NCBI GenBank assembly: GCA_963210315.1 | Contig: OY723237.1 | Span: forward strand, 3,596,001-3,660,000 | Source: Rhynchopus euleeides | Lineage: Eukaryota; Euglenozoa; Diplonemea; Diplonemida; Diplonemidae | Reading direction: 5' to 3' | Length of the DNA stretch: 64,000 bases | Program-made: the position numbers and the translations under genes | In this document: positions 32,362 to 42,414 of the stretch, in pieces | Layout of the letters: every line of letters begins with the position of its first letter | Numbering within the stretch: position 1 is the stretch's first letter | Notes under the pieces: generated by a model | Told to the model about the DNA's origin: nothing | The model's database searches: none | Seen by the model: only the letters and a program-made list of their open reading frames with translations

Positions 32362-32761
32362 GTCTCTGTGTGGTGTGATCAAGGCACCGGGGTAGTTGGT
32401 GTTTGAAGTTGACACAGACCTTCACTCCATTGTGCCCAGTGGCAGCACATCCCTCCCAACACTCCAACGCACTGCAGGCCTGAGTACCCAGTAGAACCCT
32501 GTATTTGTCGCCCCCGGGAGGCCCCGAGCCGGACAATTACAAGTGGGGGGAGGACAGGCGCTCCTGTTCGAGAGGCTTCCGGGTCTTCATTTGTTAGTGA
32601 ACAATGAGGCGGTATCTAGAGGGCTTCCAGAGTGGTGCTGGCGACTGGGACTCCCAACCCCGTTTGGCAATGTTGATCTCCCGGCTCTGCATCGCACAGA
32701 AGTCCACGAGACACGCCAACACACCTACACCCACCCCCCACCAGCCCTATTTTCTACTATG
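32362..32761. other. 3' flank and possible first exon of the cyclase gene
   Basis: Shared 3' flank with 15,545 for about 30 bases, then unique sequence. An ATG at 32604 opens a frame that stays in register with the cyclase through the MITE. Splicing over the MITE is more likely than translation of it. The exact first exon is unresolved. Confidence 0.35.
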
Positions 32762-32882
32762 TGGGGTCTTCGCTGGTCGTTATTCTTCGTCAGTTTTAGT
32801 AGTCAATCTTCGTCAGTTTTCACCTAATTCAACAGGAAATGCACCAAAATGCACTGACGACCACCCCGTAGCGAAGACCCCC
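32762..32882. mobile_element. MITE, GGGGGTCTTCGCT family, copy B
   Basis: About 121 bp, longer than the other copies by a duplicated TCTTCGTCA-type segment. The right end AGCGAAGACCCCC is intact. The flanks suggest a TATG duplication. It lies just upstream of the supported cyclase exon, probably in a 5' intron. Confidence 0.8.
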
Positions 32883-32966
32883 TATGGCGAAGCAAACATC
32901 ATCCTAACCCACCTACACACGGAGACCCACACCCCTGCAGGAGCTGTGTGTGCGAGGCTTTACTTC

Positions 32967-35048
32967 ATGGATGCGTTTGGCAGGTGTGTGAACCGCGTAT
33001 ACGATGCCACCTTCAGGAGACACCTGGCAGTTGACGGCGATACCGAACTCGACACCGCCCGGAAGAAACGCGCCGTTCTCCTGGGGACACTAGCCATCTT
33101 CTCATCGCTGGCAGAATACCCGTACTTCTTCGCCCCCAGCAGCACCTACTACCGGGCAGGGTTCGCCGCGTGGCTCCTCCCAGGCATCGTCCTTCTGGCA
33201 CACCTCGCCCGCACCAAAAGGGTACCGCTTCTCCTCCTCGAGGGTGTCTACTACATGTGGGTGGCAAGCATCATGCTCTTCGGCTACCTCTATGCGAAGC
33301 TGGGCGCCAGAGCGCGGTGGCCCTTCGCAGTGCTGCTGCTGGACCTCAGCCTGGTGAACCAGCTGCCGCGCCGTGTCACCACGTCTATACTCCTCGCAAC
33401 CTCGACGTGGATCGTCGTGATGGACCTCTTCGAGGTGATGGATGTGTCACTCCCGGACACAGTGCACGTCCCCCACTTCTGCGACTGCGACAGCCCCTCG
33501 TGCCGTCTCCCCCAGAACACAAGGGCCCTGATGGCCATGCAGGACGTGTCGGTTCTGATGCTCGACTTCTACCTGACACGCGGGTTTGCCTATCAAGTCG
33601 AAGAGGAGAAAGCCGCGATGCAGCTCACCATAGACACCTTCGTCGAAGTCTCCACCCGCCTTGCCGACTATGATGTCGACGGGGTTGCGGCACTGCTGCT
33701 GCAGCGCCGCGACGCCCTCCCTAGCGGTGTTGCCTCAGCGCTGCACGCCCTGGAGTTGAACCTGCGCATCTACCAGCCCTACCTCCCAGATGCGCTGTTT
33801 GAGACATCCCGCGAGCCACGCCAGAACGAGCCCCCTGTTTCCCCCTCGAAGCAGGACACGTGTGTGGCACCGCCTCCCGGCGTCGACACATCGCATGCCA
33901 CCATCGCATTCACCGACATACGCGCATCCACCGCCATCTGGGAGGCGGTGCCGGACGAGATGCGCCGCGCGATGCGCGTGCACAACAGCACCATCCGATC
34001 CGTCATCAACGCCTGCAGCGGGTATGAGGTGAAGACAATCGGTGACGCATTTATGGTGGCATTCGACCACTCGGTGTCCGGGGTGAATTTTGCGCTCCGC
34101 ATCCACACCCAGCTCCTGAGGGCAGCCTGGCCGGCAGGCCTGTCGGAAGTGCCCATCTGTGCCCCGCACGGGGGAGAGTGGGGCGGGCTGACGGTGCGGG
34201 TGGGGGTGAACACGGGCCCCGTCGTGTCGGAGCACAATCGGCTGACCAACCGCACGGATTATTTCGGGCACACTGTGAACGTCGCGGCTCGGCTCGAAGG
34301 GGCCTGCACCCCGGGTGCTGTCGCGCTGCGCTGCGAGCTGTGGGAGGAGGTGCAGTGGGGCGCAGACCCCGCCGTGGCGGGCCCTACCCTCGAGACCTCG
34401 CTGAAGGGCATGCAGCATTCGGTGTCGCTGCGCTGCGTGTGGCCCGCCGCGCTGCAGCAGAGGAGGTCTGCCCCCCTGCAGCCTGCTGCCAGATGGAGGG
34501 CATCGCGTGCCCGCGCGGATGGTGCACAGCAGCAGCCCCTGCAGGCAGCGCATGCCACAGTGGGCGTGGTGCAGATCCGCACCGACGAGGTGGCGGCGCT
34601 GGGGCCGCATCTCAGCCATCTCGTCGATGAGCTGTCCGTGCAGCTGACGCGCAGCAGCGGTCTGCTGGTGTCTGTGGTGGGCAGCAGCCTCGTAGCAGGG
34701 TGGAATGTGGCGCGTCCTCTGAAGGCGCATGCGGAGGGTGCGATGAGGTTCGCACGGGCGGCGTGTGGTGTGCAGTGCTGCATGGGGCTTGCGAGCGGGG
34801 AGGTGCATCACGGCTCCATCGGGTCTGCCAGCCAGCGGTTCGTCACAGTGACGGGCGGCCCCGTGCTTGCCGCCTGGGCCCTGAGCATGGCTGCCTGCGA
34901 AGCGTCTGCCCCCTGCCTCTATGCGTGGTTGGATGCAGGGGCTGACGGGCTCCCCACGTCGCTGAAGGATCACTGCTTCCAGAGAAGTCGGGCCCCGTAT
35001 GTTGCGCAGGCGGTCTACGAAATGGACGTGGTGTCCAAGGTGGAGTAG
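32967..35048 (+). CDS. Multi-pass membrane adenylate cyclase (class III), with degenerate second cyclase domain
   Basis: Exon acceptor at 32940 and first in-frame ATG at 32967 give 693 residues; an earlier exon may add to it. Five hydrophobic segments (about residues 35-54, 62-82, 90-110, 117-135, 140-160) precede a Cys-rich loop and a helical linker. The catalytic domain begins at about 313: FTDIRAS with metal-binding D317, EVKTIGDAF with K356 and D360, DYFGHTVNVAAR with D431, N438 and R442. Lys and Asp at the two base-selecting positions indicate ATP, so adenylate rather than guanylate cyclase. From about residue 530 a second cyclase fold (VGVVQIRTDEV, VVGSSLVAGW, CMGLASGEVHHGSIGS) lacks the metal Asp and is probably the non-catalytic partner. 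Two such domains in one chain could form the active dimer. It lies upstream of the CCP6-like gene; a flagellar role is inference. Confidence 0.88.
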   Translation: MDAFGRCVNRVYDATFRRHLAVDGDTELDTARKKRAVLLGTLAIFSSLAEYPYFFAPSSTYYRAGFAAWLLPGIVLLAHLARTKRVPLLLLEGVYYMWVASIMLFGYLYAKLGARARWPFAVLLLDLSLVNQLPRRVTTSILLATSTWIVVMDLFEVMDVSLPDTVHVPHFCDCDSPSCRLPQNTRALMAMQDVSVLMLDFYLTRGFAYQVEEEKAAMQLTIDTFVEVSTRLADYDVDGVAALLLQRRDALPSGVASALHALELNLRIYQPYLPDALFETSREPRQNEPPVSPSKQDTCVAPPPGVDTSHATIAFTDIRASTAIWEAVPDEMRRAMRVHNSTIRSVINACSGYEVKTIGDAFMVAFDHSVSGVNFALRIHTQLLRAAWPAGLSEVPICAPHGGEWGGLTVRVGVNTGPVVSEHNRLTNRTDYFGHTVNVAARLEGACTPGAVALRCELWEEVQWGADPAVAGPTLETSLKGMQHSVSLRCVWPAALQQRRSAPLQPAARWRASRARADGAQQQPLQAAHATVGVVQIRTDEVAALGPHLSHLVDELSVQLTRSSGLLVSVVGSSLVAGWNVARPLKAHAEGAMRFARAACGVQCCMGLASGEVHHGSIGSASQRFVTVTGGPVLAAWALSMAACEASAPCLYAWLDAGADGLPTSLKDHCFQRSRAPYVAQAVYEMDVVSKVE

Positions 35049-35074
35049 GGCGGGGCTGCCCCGAGTTATCATTT

Positions 35075-35290
35075 TTACTAGTTACGAGCGACGAAGCGTA
35101 GCGAAATCGCGAAGTAACGAAGGAAATCGTACGACTGAAGCTTTTGGATTCGCACCTTCATGCCACTTCACAGGGCCTCAACACAGCCTTGAGACAGCAA
35201 GTGTGCGCTCAAAAAAAAAGTATTCCGGAACTGTTCTCCCACAGTTGCTGGACAGGGTGTCTATAATGAAGCGAAAGGAGTCCGATTTCC
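35075..35290. repeat. Dispersed repeat family F1, copy
   Basis: Ordered blocks CGCGAAGTAACGAAGGAAAT, TTCATGCCACTTCACAGGGC, CAGTTGCTGGACAGGG and GAAGCGAAAGGAG. The same order recurs at 35508-35686, 56305-56499, 56551-56742 and 60811-60933, and the last blocks at 7436-7490. It is noncoding, of unknown origin, possibly SINE-like. Confidence 0.7.
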
Positions 35291-35507
35291 GGGTTCTTTT
35301 GTCTTCACAAAGCAACATTTTTTGCTGGTTCCAGTCGTGCATCACTTCCGTGATGCCCTGTTATTTTCTTTGGAAGTGTGCTATCAACGCAGTAAACTTT
35401 TTTAAGAAGATCATGCAGGACACACACCCGCAGCAGGCGTGTGGGGTGTTCTCGCGATCGACGAATACCCGCAGGTTCTTCTCTCCCTTACTGATTTCCA
35501 GACGCAT

Positions 35508-35686
35508 AGTTTTACAAGTTACGTGCGACGAAGCCTGGCGAAGTCGCGAAGTAACGAAGGAAACGTACGGCTAACGCCTTTGAATGATCACGCCGTCATG
35601 CCACTTCACGGGCCGCACCACACCCTTGATACACAGTTGCATGACAGGGTACTGTCGACCACAGAGCGAAAGAGTACGATGTTCCC
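35508..35686. repeat. Dispersed repeat family F1, second copy in tandem
   Basis: Repeats the F1 block order about 430 bp after the previous copy, with more divergence in the 3' half. Confidence 0.65.
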
Positions 35687-36059
35687 TTCTTGTCCAGCCT
35701 GAGCTGCAGTCTGCGAATGCCAAGCAATCTTCACAGGGGGACGCTTTCTGCCTCTTGAGCTGGGATCTTGCGACCCCACTCCGCACCGCTCCGCACCACC
35801 CCATCAGCCTGCCGGAGGGGAGAGTGTGTGCCACAGTCTATGGTGCTCTGCAACCCGAACACCCTCCCCGACCCCCGACCGCACACCCACCGACAAACAA
35901 ACGCAGGGAGGGCGGTAGCGGGGGTGTGTTGGGGTGGGGGGGTTTCCCCCCCCACCTGCCTCCGTCTCTGTTTCTACACACCCGCTCACACCCACCCCAC
36001 GCTCCCCCTCCTCCCGTTGTTCCGCCTTTTTGCCGGCCACGCATTAGCGCGTCGTTGCG
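35687..36059. other. Intergenic / promoter region of CCP6-like gene
   Basis: C-rich and G-rich sequence between the F1 copies and the first CCP6 exon. No gene is seen. Confidence 0.4.
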
Positions 36060-38042
36060 ATGCGTTTTGACTGCTCTTTTGAGAGCGGCAATGTCGGGAA
36101 GGTGCAGGCGCTGAGCGAGGTATGTCCTGATCTGTGTATTGCATTGCATTGCAGTGCTCATCATCAGCTGGCAACCCATCCCCAGAGCATATTTTTTTGT
36201 TTTGTCGGGAGGCAGCCCGAGTGAGTTTCTCTACCGTGGAGCGATTTTAGGCACGGGCCATCTTCTTTCTAGTTGACCACTTCCCGCAAACCCGCACACT
36301 CTGCGGGTTATCGGGGTCTGCGTTCCAACAAAACAACTTTCGGCAGCAATTGGTTTGCGTCTCTCGTTTTTTGTCACTTTCCGATCCAGCGGGGGCACAG
36401 ATAGTTTTTCCACCACACCACTTTGCATAACAGTTCGAATTCGATGTCTCCGTGCGCCCAGACACCAACAATCCACACTACCGTGTGTGGTACTACTTCA
36501 GCGTGAGCCAGGTTCATAAGGGGCAGCGTGCCATCTTCAACATCGTCAACGGCAGCAAGTCCAAGAGCCTCTACCGCGTCGGCATGACGCCTTTGGTGCG
36601 GAGCACACAACGCCCGAAGTGGGAGCGCGTTCCTCCGAAGCAGGTTTTCTACTACCGCTCGCCCAGGTTTAAGAAGAACTATGTGATGAGCTTTGCATTC
36701 CAGTTCGACAGGGATGACGACACCTATTACTTCGCCTACTGCTACCCTTACACATTCACCTTTCTGCAGAAGTTCCTGAGCCACGTCGAGGCGCAGAAGT
36801 TCAACTTCTTCAGGAGAGAGCTGCTGTGCCGCACGGTGCAGCAGCGGCGGGTGGACCTGCTCACCATCACAAGCCCCCAGAGCCTGACACCCACGTGGGA
36901 CAGGAAGAAAACCGTCTTCATCACTGCGAGGGTGCATGCGGGTGAGACGCCAGCATCCTTCATCTGCCACGGGCTCCTGTGCTTCCTCCTGTCGGACCAC
37001 CCGGCAGCCCGCGTGCTGCGCAACCACTGCATATTCAAAGTCGTGCCGATGCTCAATCCTGACGGCGTGTTTCTCGGGAACTACCGCTGCTCCTCGATGG
37101 GCTACGACCTCAACCGGAACTGGCTCAACCCCTCAGCCTGGGCGCACGCGCCTATCAAATACACCAGGGACGAGATCCTGCGGCTCAACGCGCAGGAGGG
37201 GACGGAGCTTGATTTCTTTATGGATATGCACGCCCACTCGACCTGCACCAACGCATTCATGTTTGTCAACACGAGCGATGGGGACCGGAAGGGCAGCACA
37301 GCGTATGAAGAGAGCACGCGAAGCGCCATGGTGTTCCCGCGCATCCTCGCTGGCCTGGAGAAGACATTCAGCGTGCAGGCGTCGCGGTTCTGCAGGGAAC
37401 CCAGCAAGCTGGGGACCGGGCGCCGTGCGCTGGGGGAGGTGCTCCACGTCGCGCCGCACTGCTCTGCGCTGGAGGTCTCGATGTACTGCTGGCAGGACTC
37501 CAAGCAGCGCCTCGTGCCCTACACAGAGGAGATGTACATCGAGATTGGCCGCAACGTCGCGCTGTCCTTCGTCGAGTTCTACAAGCTGCAGTCGCTCCTC
37601 GTTGCCTCCCCACGGAATATGTCGAAGGGCGACGACAGAGAGGTGTGCCGTGTGTTTCTTCTGATGGGGAGGGGTGTCTTTGTTTGGCTTTTGCAAAACG
37701 CGCATGCATCACTGGCTTTTTTTGCGGTGGTCCTCATCACGTGCACCCACTCCTGCCGGTTTATTTTGGAGGCGATGGGGCTGCACTACTCCAATACGAA
37801 TTCAACAGGAATAAGGAACAAACAACCAACAGGAATGAAAACAGGAATGAATTCAAAAAAGGGGGTAGTGGGAGGTGAGGTGTTCGGGAATCACGCCACG
37901 AAGTGTGTGGGGGGGGGGATACTTCACACGGCATAGGCTGCTGCGTTTACCCCTTACAACCCACACCTCACCGCCACACCCCTCACAGCAGAAAGCCCCT
38001 GTCAAGAGGCTTAGTGCGCGAAAGCTGAAGGAGTCTAGCTAG
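36060..38042 (+). CDS. Cytosolic carboxypeptidase, CCP6/AGBL4-like (M14 family)
   Basis: Exons 36060-36119, 36434-37642 and 37989-38042 (all phase 0) give about 440 residues. Exon 1 (MRFDCSFESGNVGKVQALSE) joins exon 2 (FEFDVSVRPDTNN), rebuilding the N-terminal CCP signature FESGN..SEFE. The enzyme core is clear: HAGE with zinc ligands H188 and E191, GYDLNRNW substrate Arg region, MDMHAHS with the third zinc ligand H286 or H288, TGRR, and ALEVSMY with the catalytic Glu. Known CCPs remove glutamates from tubulin tails and other proteins; CCP6 mainly shortens polyglutamate side chains, affecting cilia and flagella. The short last exon is basic (KRLSARKLKESS). Human CCP6 is about 500 residues, so this copy is slightly short at both ends. 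Intron 1 contains dispersed repeat R-B. Confidence 0.92.
36313..36404. repeat. Dispersed repeat R-B inside CCP6 intron 1
   Basis: Shares CTGCGTTCCAACAAAACAAC, TTTCGGCAGCAATTGGTTTG and CGATCCAGCGGGGGCAC with 49483-49721. A related, longer copy lies at 62236-62400. It ends 29 bases before the exon 2 acceptor. Confidence 0.8.
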
Positions 38043-38349
38043 CAGGCCTTGCTCCATTTCTCTTGGTGTGCGGGCGGGGCGCGGGTGTGCGTGTGTTTCT
38101 GTCGCATCAGATCACCGCACTCTGCCAGGTCGAGATTTACCTCACCAGCAGCAAAAAAACCCTTCCCCACCCCACCCACCCAACAACGCAGAGTGGGTGT
38201 GGCTTGTTGCAGCCAAGCCACCTCCGAATCAAGTTTCTCTCTCTCTCTCTCTCGACTAGCCCCGGCCCCTTTCTCCCCAACCGCCACTGCCCGCCTGCAT
38301 TGGGGCGGGGTAGTGCAACAGGCAGGCCTCCGTTTACCCCCCCCCCCCC
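38043..38349. other. 3' flank of CCP6-like gene
   Basis: CT-rich and C-rich sequence with a TCTC microsatellite near 38,233-38,254, ending in a C-run beside a TIR element. No gene is seen. Confidence 0.4.
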
Positions 38350-38759
38350 TAGGCTGCACTATACGTATAATACGCTATACGTATAATACGTATAATACGT
38401 ATTATACGCTCCAGATTTTCACCCCATTTTTGCATACACCGTACAGAGTGGCTGTCCGTGGCTGGACTTGGAGTGTGACCTTGATATCCTTGTTGAGTGT
38501 GACTCTCACTGCATCCCCCAGTCAGCTGAAGTGCATGTGGGTGTGTAACGATATCAGGTGAGAAGCGCAACCGCACCGACAAGGCGTGGAACGCTGTCGA
38601 AGTGCTGACGAACGACGCCACGAACCCAAAGTCCGGTGTGAGTCGCATCGTGGATGCCTGTGCAGTATTGCCTGAACGTATAATACGTATTTTAACGTAT
38701 AATACGCTTAACGTATAATACGTTATACGCTGGGGGGGTGGAACGTATAGCACAGCCTA
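38350..38759. mobile_element. Non-autonomous TIR element with TATACGTATAATACG stacks
   Basis: Ends TAGGCTGCACTATACGT and the near reverse complement, followed inward by tandem ATACGTATAATACG palindromes on both sides. C-runs flank both outer edges in the same orientation, as expected if it landed in a poly-C tract. A 230 bp centre shows no gene. The tips resemble hAT-type ends. Confidence 0.75.
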
Positions 38760-39733
38760 GCCCCCCCCCCCCCCCCCTTAGATTTGATGATATACGTTAG
38801 GGGGCGAAAGGGCAATTAGGGGGGTGAAGGGTGTGGATCACTGCGTTGCTTTTTTTTTTCACGGAGAGCGAGGGGGTGGAGGGAGGGTGTGCGTGGGGTG
38901 GGTGGGTTGGGTGGGGATGGGATGGGATGGGATTTTTTTCTCTTTCATCCACATAAAAAGCTTTCTTCATCCTCCTCCCTGCAACTCCTCCCTCTTTCCC
39001 CCCCCCCCTCCTCCTCCTCTTCCCCCCCCCCTCCCTCCCTCCATCCCCTAGAGCCATGCGTTATTTCAGATCTTGTCGTCGGGTGGGGTGAAGAGGGAGG
39101 GGGGGGGTGAGAGAGATGGGGGTGGGGTGGGGTGGGGGGTCGCTGATTTGACTTTGCAAGTCGAAATTCGTTATTCTGCCTAAAGTTGTGAGTGTGTCCC
39201 CACCCCCTCCCCCCCCCCCCCCCTTCTCCGCCAGGCCCGGTGGGAGGTATCGGATGGAGACTTAGCTTGCCTCCACTTTTCCACAGCGATGTGTGTTGCA
39301 GTCGAGAGAGCACATCAAGGCTCGGTGTCCCCTACGCTCAAGGTCTTTCGCTCTCTCTCCCTAAACTGTGCCAGCATGTCTTCTCTTCTGTGAGGCAGCT
39401 CACTTTTCTGCGCTTCTGAGCGAAAGTCCCCTGCTGCCACAACAAGATACACGCCAGTGCGAGTGGGTCACGTATATAGAGGAGCAGAATTCATAGCAAA
39501 CGTTGCTGTAGGTGAACCTGCAGCAGGGTCAATGCCAAAGTCGTAGATTGTGGTGGCGAGGCAGCCCCGCGGCCCCAAAGCGAAGCCTTGTGGAGGCTGC
39601 CGTTGTTGCCCCTGAGCAATCGGGAGACCCTGGCTCAGCTGCTATTCCAATATGCACACACCGTCTCTCTCGGACCGACCAGTGTGGAGCACCACAACGT
39701 GCAGTGCGTTGCAAAAAAAATGAAACAAAAAAT
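38760..39733. other. Intergenic
   Basis: C-runs, G-runs and simple repeats (for example GGGAT-type runs near 38,910-38,930). Several C-rich tracts followed by AG could be acceptors, but no exon is convincing. Confidence 0.35.
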
Positions 39734-40716
39734 TGGTGCCCCTGATTTACCCCTTTTTCACTACGCACAAACTACGCAATCTGGGGGGGGGGTCTCGCTT
39801 TTTGGTCCCCCCCCAGTTTTTTTTGGTCCCCCTTTCTGTGTGGCTACTGAGACAGGACTGGAGGCACTGCGCTGACCGAGCAAAAAATTATTGCCAGAAC
39901 TCACTATACACCGTACGAAAGAACGCACGACATGTGGGGCGGGACTCCAGAAACACCTGGGCAAGGTTGCCCCATGCCCAGAAACACCTGAGAAGGAAGT
40001 GAGTTCCAGGAGCCGCGTAGAACACCCTCGAGATTGTGAATGATGATACGATCACAGCCTTCAGGGCGCTGCGAGGTGCCACCCTGAAGGTGGCCCTTGA
40101 CATCAAGGAGAGCGTCGGCCGAGGGGTCGACGAAAAGCTGAAGAAGGCGCTACTGGCACTGGATCCCGCGGGGTATACGGAGGTCACCGCCACACAGGCA
40201 ACCTCCGCTGACAACGTCCAGGAGACGTTATCCGAGGGGATCACAACGGCACTAGAGATCTGTGTCACGGGATCCAGGCGCCCACTCTCCCTCGACGGTC
40301 TGGGGATTGTTGTTGGGTATGGTGTCGTTTCCTGCAGCTGCAAAAAAGCGTAGCAACTGTGCTTCCTTCTTCCTTAATGATGCGTTGACGCTTCCACCCG
40401 GAGGAGCTGAAGCAGGCACCGCTTAATGATGCGTTGATGCTTCCACCCGACGAGCTGAAGCAGGCACCGCGCCAAAGGGCACCCCCAAAGAGACCTGCAA
40501 AGACTGCGTCGAAACCCGCACCGAAGGCTGCCAGCGCTGCAGCACCTGCAGCACCTGAAGCGCCTGCACCCTCACTGACCCCGGAACAGCAAGAACTCCT
40601 TGAGTTTGGGGTCCCGGCATAGAGACAGAGAATGGCTGAGTAAATCAAAAAATGAGACCCCCCCCCCCCTTTTCACTACGCACAAACTACGCAATATGGG
40701 GTCGTCAGGGGCACCA
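39734..40716. mobile_element. TIR element, 983 bp, TTGGTGCCCCTGA ends
   Basis: The 13-base ends TTGGTGCCCCTGA and TCAGGGGCACCAA are exact inverted copies. Inside each end lies the same word CACTACGCACAAACTACGCA in direct orientation. Flanks are A-rich on both sides. The interior includes a 105-residue open frame and a tandem 47 bp duplication at about 40,376-40,469. No recognisable transposase. Confidence 0.7.
40036..40353 (+). CDS. Hypothetical small ORF inside TIR element
   Basis: A 105-residue frame, ATG at 40036, helical at first (TITAFRALRGATLKVALDIK), then ITTALEICVTGSRR and a short SCSCKKA end. Codon use resembles host genes more than the surrounding sequence. A further frame at about 40,440-40,622, rich in Ala, Pro and Lys (APKAASAAAPAAPEAPAP), could be a second exon, but no junction could be shown. 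It may be a captured host fragment. Not recognised. Confidence 0.3.
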   Translation: MNDDTITAFRALRGATLKVALDIKESVGRGVDEKLKKALLALDPAGYTEVTATQATSADNVQETLSEGITTALEICVTGSRRPLSLDGLGIVVGYGVVSCSCKKA

Positions 40717-40890
40717 AAAAACAAAACGAATGCCGCGCATTGAGTGGAGCTCGCTTGCCCCCCCCCTGCTGGCCTGTGTGGTTATACCTCGCCCTAGGAA
40801 TCCACAACCCCAGCAGCGCCATGCAAACCGACGAGTGACCATTCTTGTGATCCCGTCTACCTCTATTTCACTACCCCCGCCCCCCTGCAG

Positions 40891-42414
40891 GTCGGGAGAA
40901 GCCACCCCAGCGCCCACCCCGCCCCCAGGTGTGCCAGCCGCATGCCTGTCAGCTCGATGCACCCGCTGTACCCTGCGTCACCCGGAAGCCCTGGGCTGCC
41001 GTGCGCCCGCGAGAGCTCCCCACCCACCACCGCGCTTAGCGCCGCCTCCATGGTGGACATCAGCACCGACCTGATGAAGATCCGCCAGCAGCTCGCCGTG
41101 CAGCTGCAGCACAGCGTCACCCGGGTCCGCCCGGCAGGCCCTGCTTCGGGACCCCCTGCGGATGACACTGCGAGCCTCGCATGCTCTGCCCCGACACACG
41201 ACAGCTCTGCGGTGCTGGCCATCGCAGCGCCTCCCGCACCGAGTGCGCCTGCGCAGGTCGCAACCGTCGAGTCGCTAGCCTGCCCAGCCCTCTTTGCTCT
41301 GGAGGACGTCAAGACGCGCCTGCGGAGCAACGCCGACCACCTCGCTGCATGTGACAACTTTGTTGCGGGCGGGCCGGATGACATCAAGGCGCTGATCACG
41401 CAGTACGCCATGGAGATGGACCAGGTGAAGAGCGTGGTGTCCCTGCATGAGGAGTGCCTCGTGTCGCTGCGCGCAGCGCTTGACAGGAAGCTTGCGGATG
41501 AGATCCAGAAGGTCAACTCCGAGCTGCGGAAGGAGGAGGATATGCACGTCCGCCGCATCGCAGAGCTGCAGAAGCAGGCCCAGGTGATGGAGCAGGAGAG
41601 GGCGGCACACCAGACCTGCCTGCACAGCCTGGTGGAGTCCGCGCAGAGGCAGAAACAGGCCCGCCCCGTCTTCTCCTCCCCGCCGTCGTCGCAGTCGACG
41701 ATAGGCGAGTTTCCCGCAGCTGCACACCCCTCGCAGGTCACCACCGCTACAGCAGACCTGGACCCTGCGATGCATGACAGGTTGGAGAACTTCTACCAGA
41801 GCTACAACCCTGCCAAGCTGCCCACGGTGCGGGAGACCCTGATGCAGTATAAGGGGCTCGAGAGGGAGCTGTTTGAAACCCTCGCAGAGAAGTACGGACC
41901 GGAGCCCCCTCAGATCGTATGCAGGGTGGGTGTGATTACCGGCCTCGGTGTGCGATGGTGATGCGCTCTACTACTACAAAAAATACAAAAAAAAATATTC
42001 ACGCGTGTGTTTATGACGGTGCAGATCACACCAAGAGCAAGTGCTCGGTGTGTGTCCACACTAATATAAATAGATTCACGTGTATGTGTGTGTGCCTCAT
42101 AGTTTCGATCGGTTGCAAATCGACGTCCCCCAAAACCCCCTCCTGTGCACCCATCTGCCCTTTGCCACAGGAGTGTGCGCTGCCGGTCGGGTGGGAGAGA
42201 GTGCGGAACCTGCGTGGTGACATCCTGTACAGGTCACGGTATGCCTGGGGTGGAAGAGAGGTGGCTTCTTGAAGAGGGGCGGGGTGTGGTGGGAGCAGGG
42301 GCGGGCAGGGGGAGAAGGAGGGATTCTTGAGCGGAGGGGTGGGTCACACCATAGCGACATCACACCACACCCCACTGCCACAGAGATGGGCGCACCCAGT
42401 GGGAACGCCCGTGA
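40891..42414 (+). CDS. Coiled-coil protein with C-terminal WW domain split by an intron
   Basis: Exons 40891-41916 (acceptor CTGCAG, first ATG at 40942), 42171-42238 and 42384-42414. Intron 1 is phase 0 (GTATGC donor), intron 2 phase 2 (GTATGCC donor). Splicing completes a WW domain: LPVGWERVRNLRGDILYRS from exon 2, then R-DGRTQWERP from exon 3, with both signature Trp, the Tyr and the final Pro. The stop TGA at 42412 follows directly. The first exon has an Ala/Pro-rich start, then a coiled coil (about 41,400-41,640), then DRLENFYQSYNPAKLP. WW domains bind Pro-rich peptides; the role of this protein is unknown. A slightly different exon 3 boundary would open a longer Pro/Gly-rich frame to about 42,551, so the exact C-terminus is unsure. 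Upstream exons are possible. Confidence 0.7.
42027..42100. repeat. Dispersed repeat R-C inside WW-gene intron 1
   Basis: AAGAGCAAGTGCTCGGTGTG and ACACTAATATAAATAGATTC words, repeated at 42748-42822 and in decayed form at 58736-58800. The GAGCAAGTGCTC core is partly palindromic. Confidence 0.75.

Noticed and set aside
32604-32966. Extension of the cyclase protein upstream to the ATG at 32604
   Set aside because: The frame would translate through a MITE; an acceptor at 32940 makes splicing more likely.
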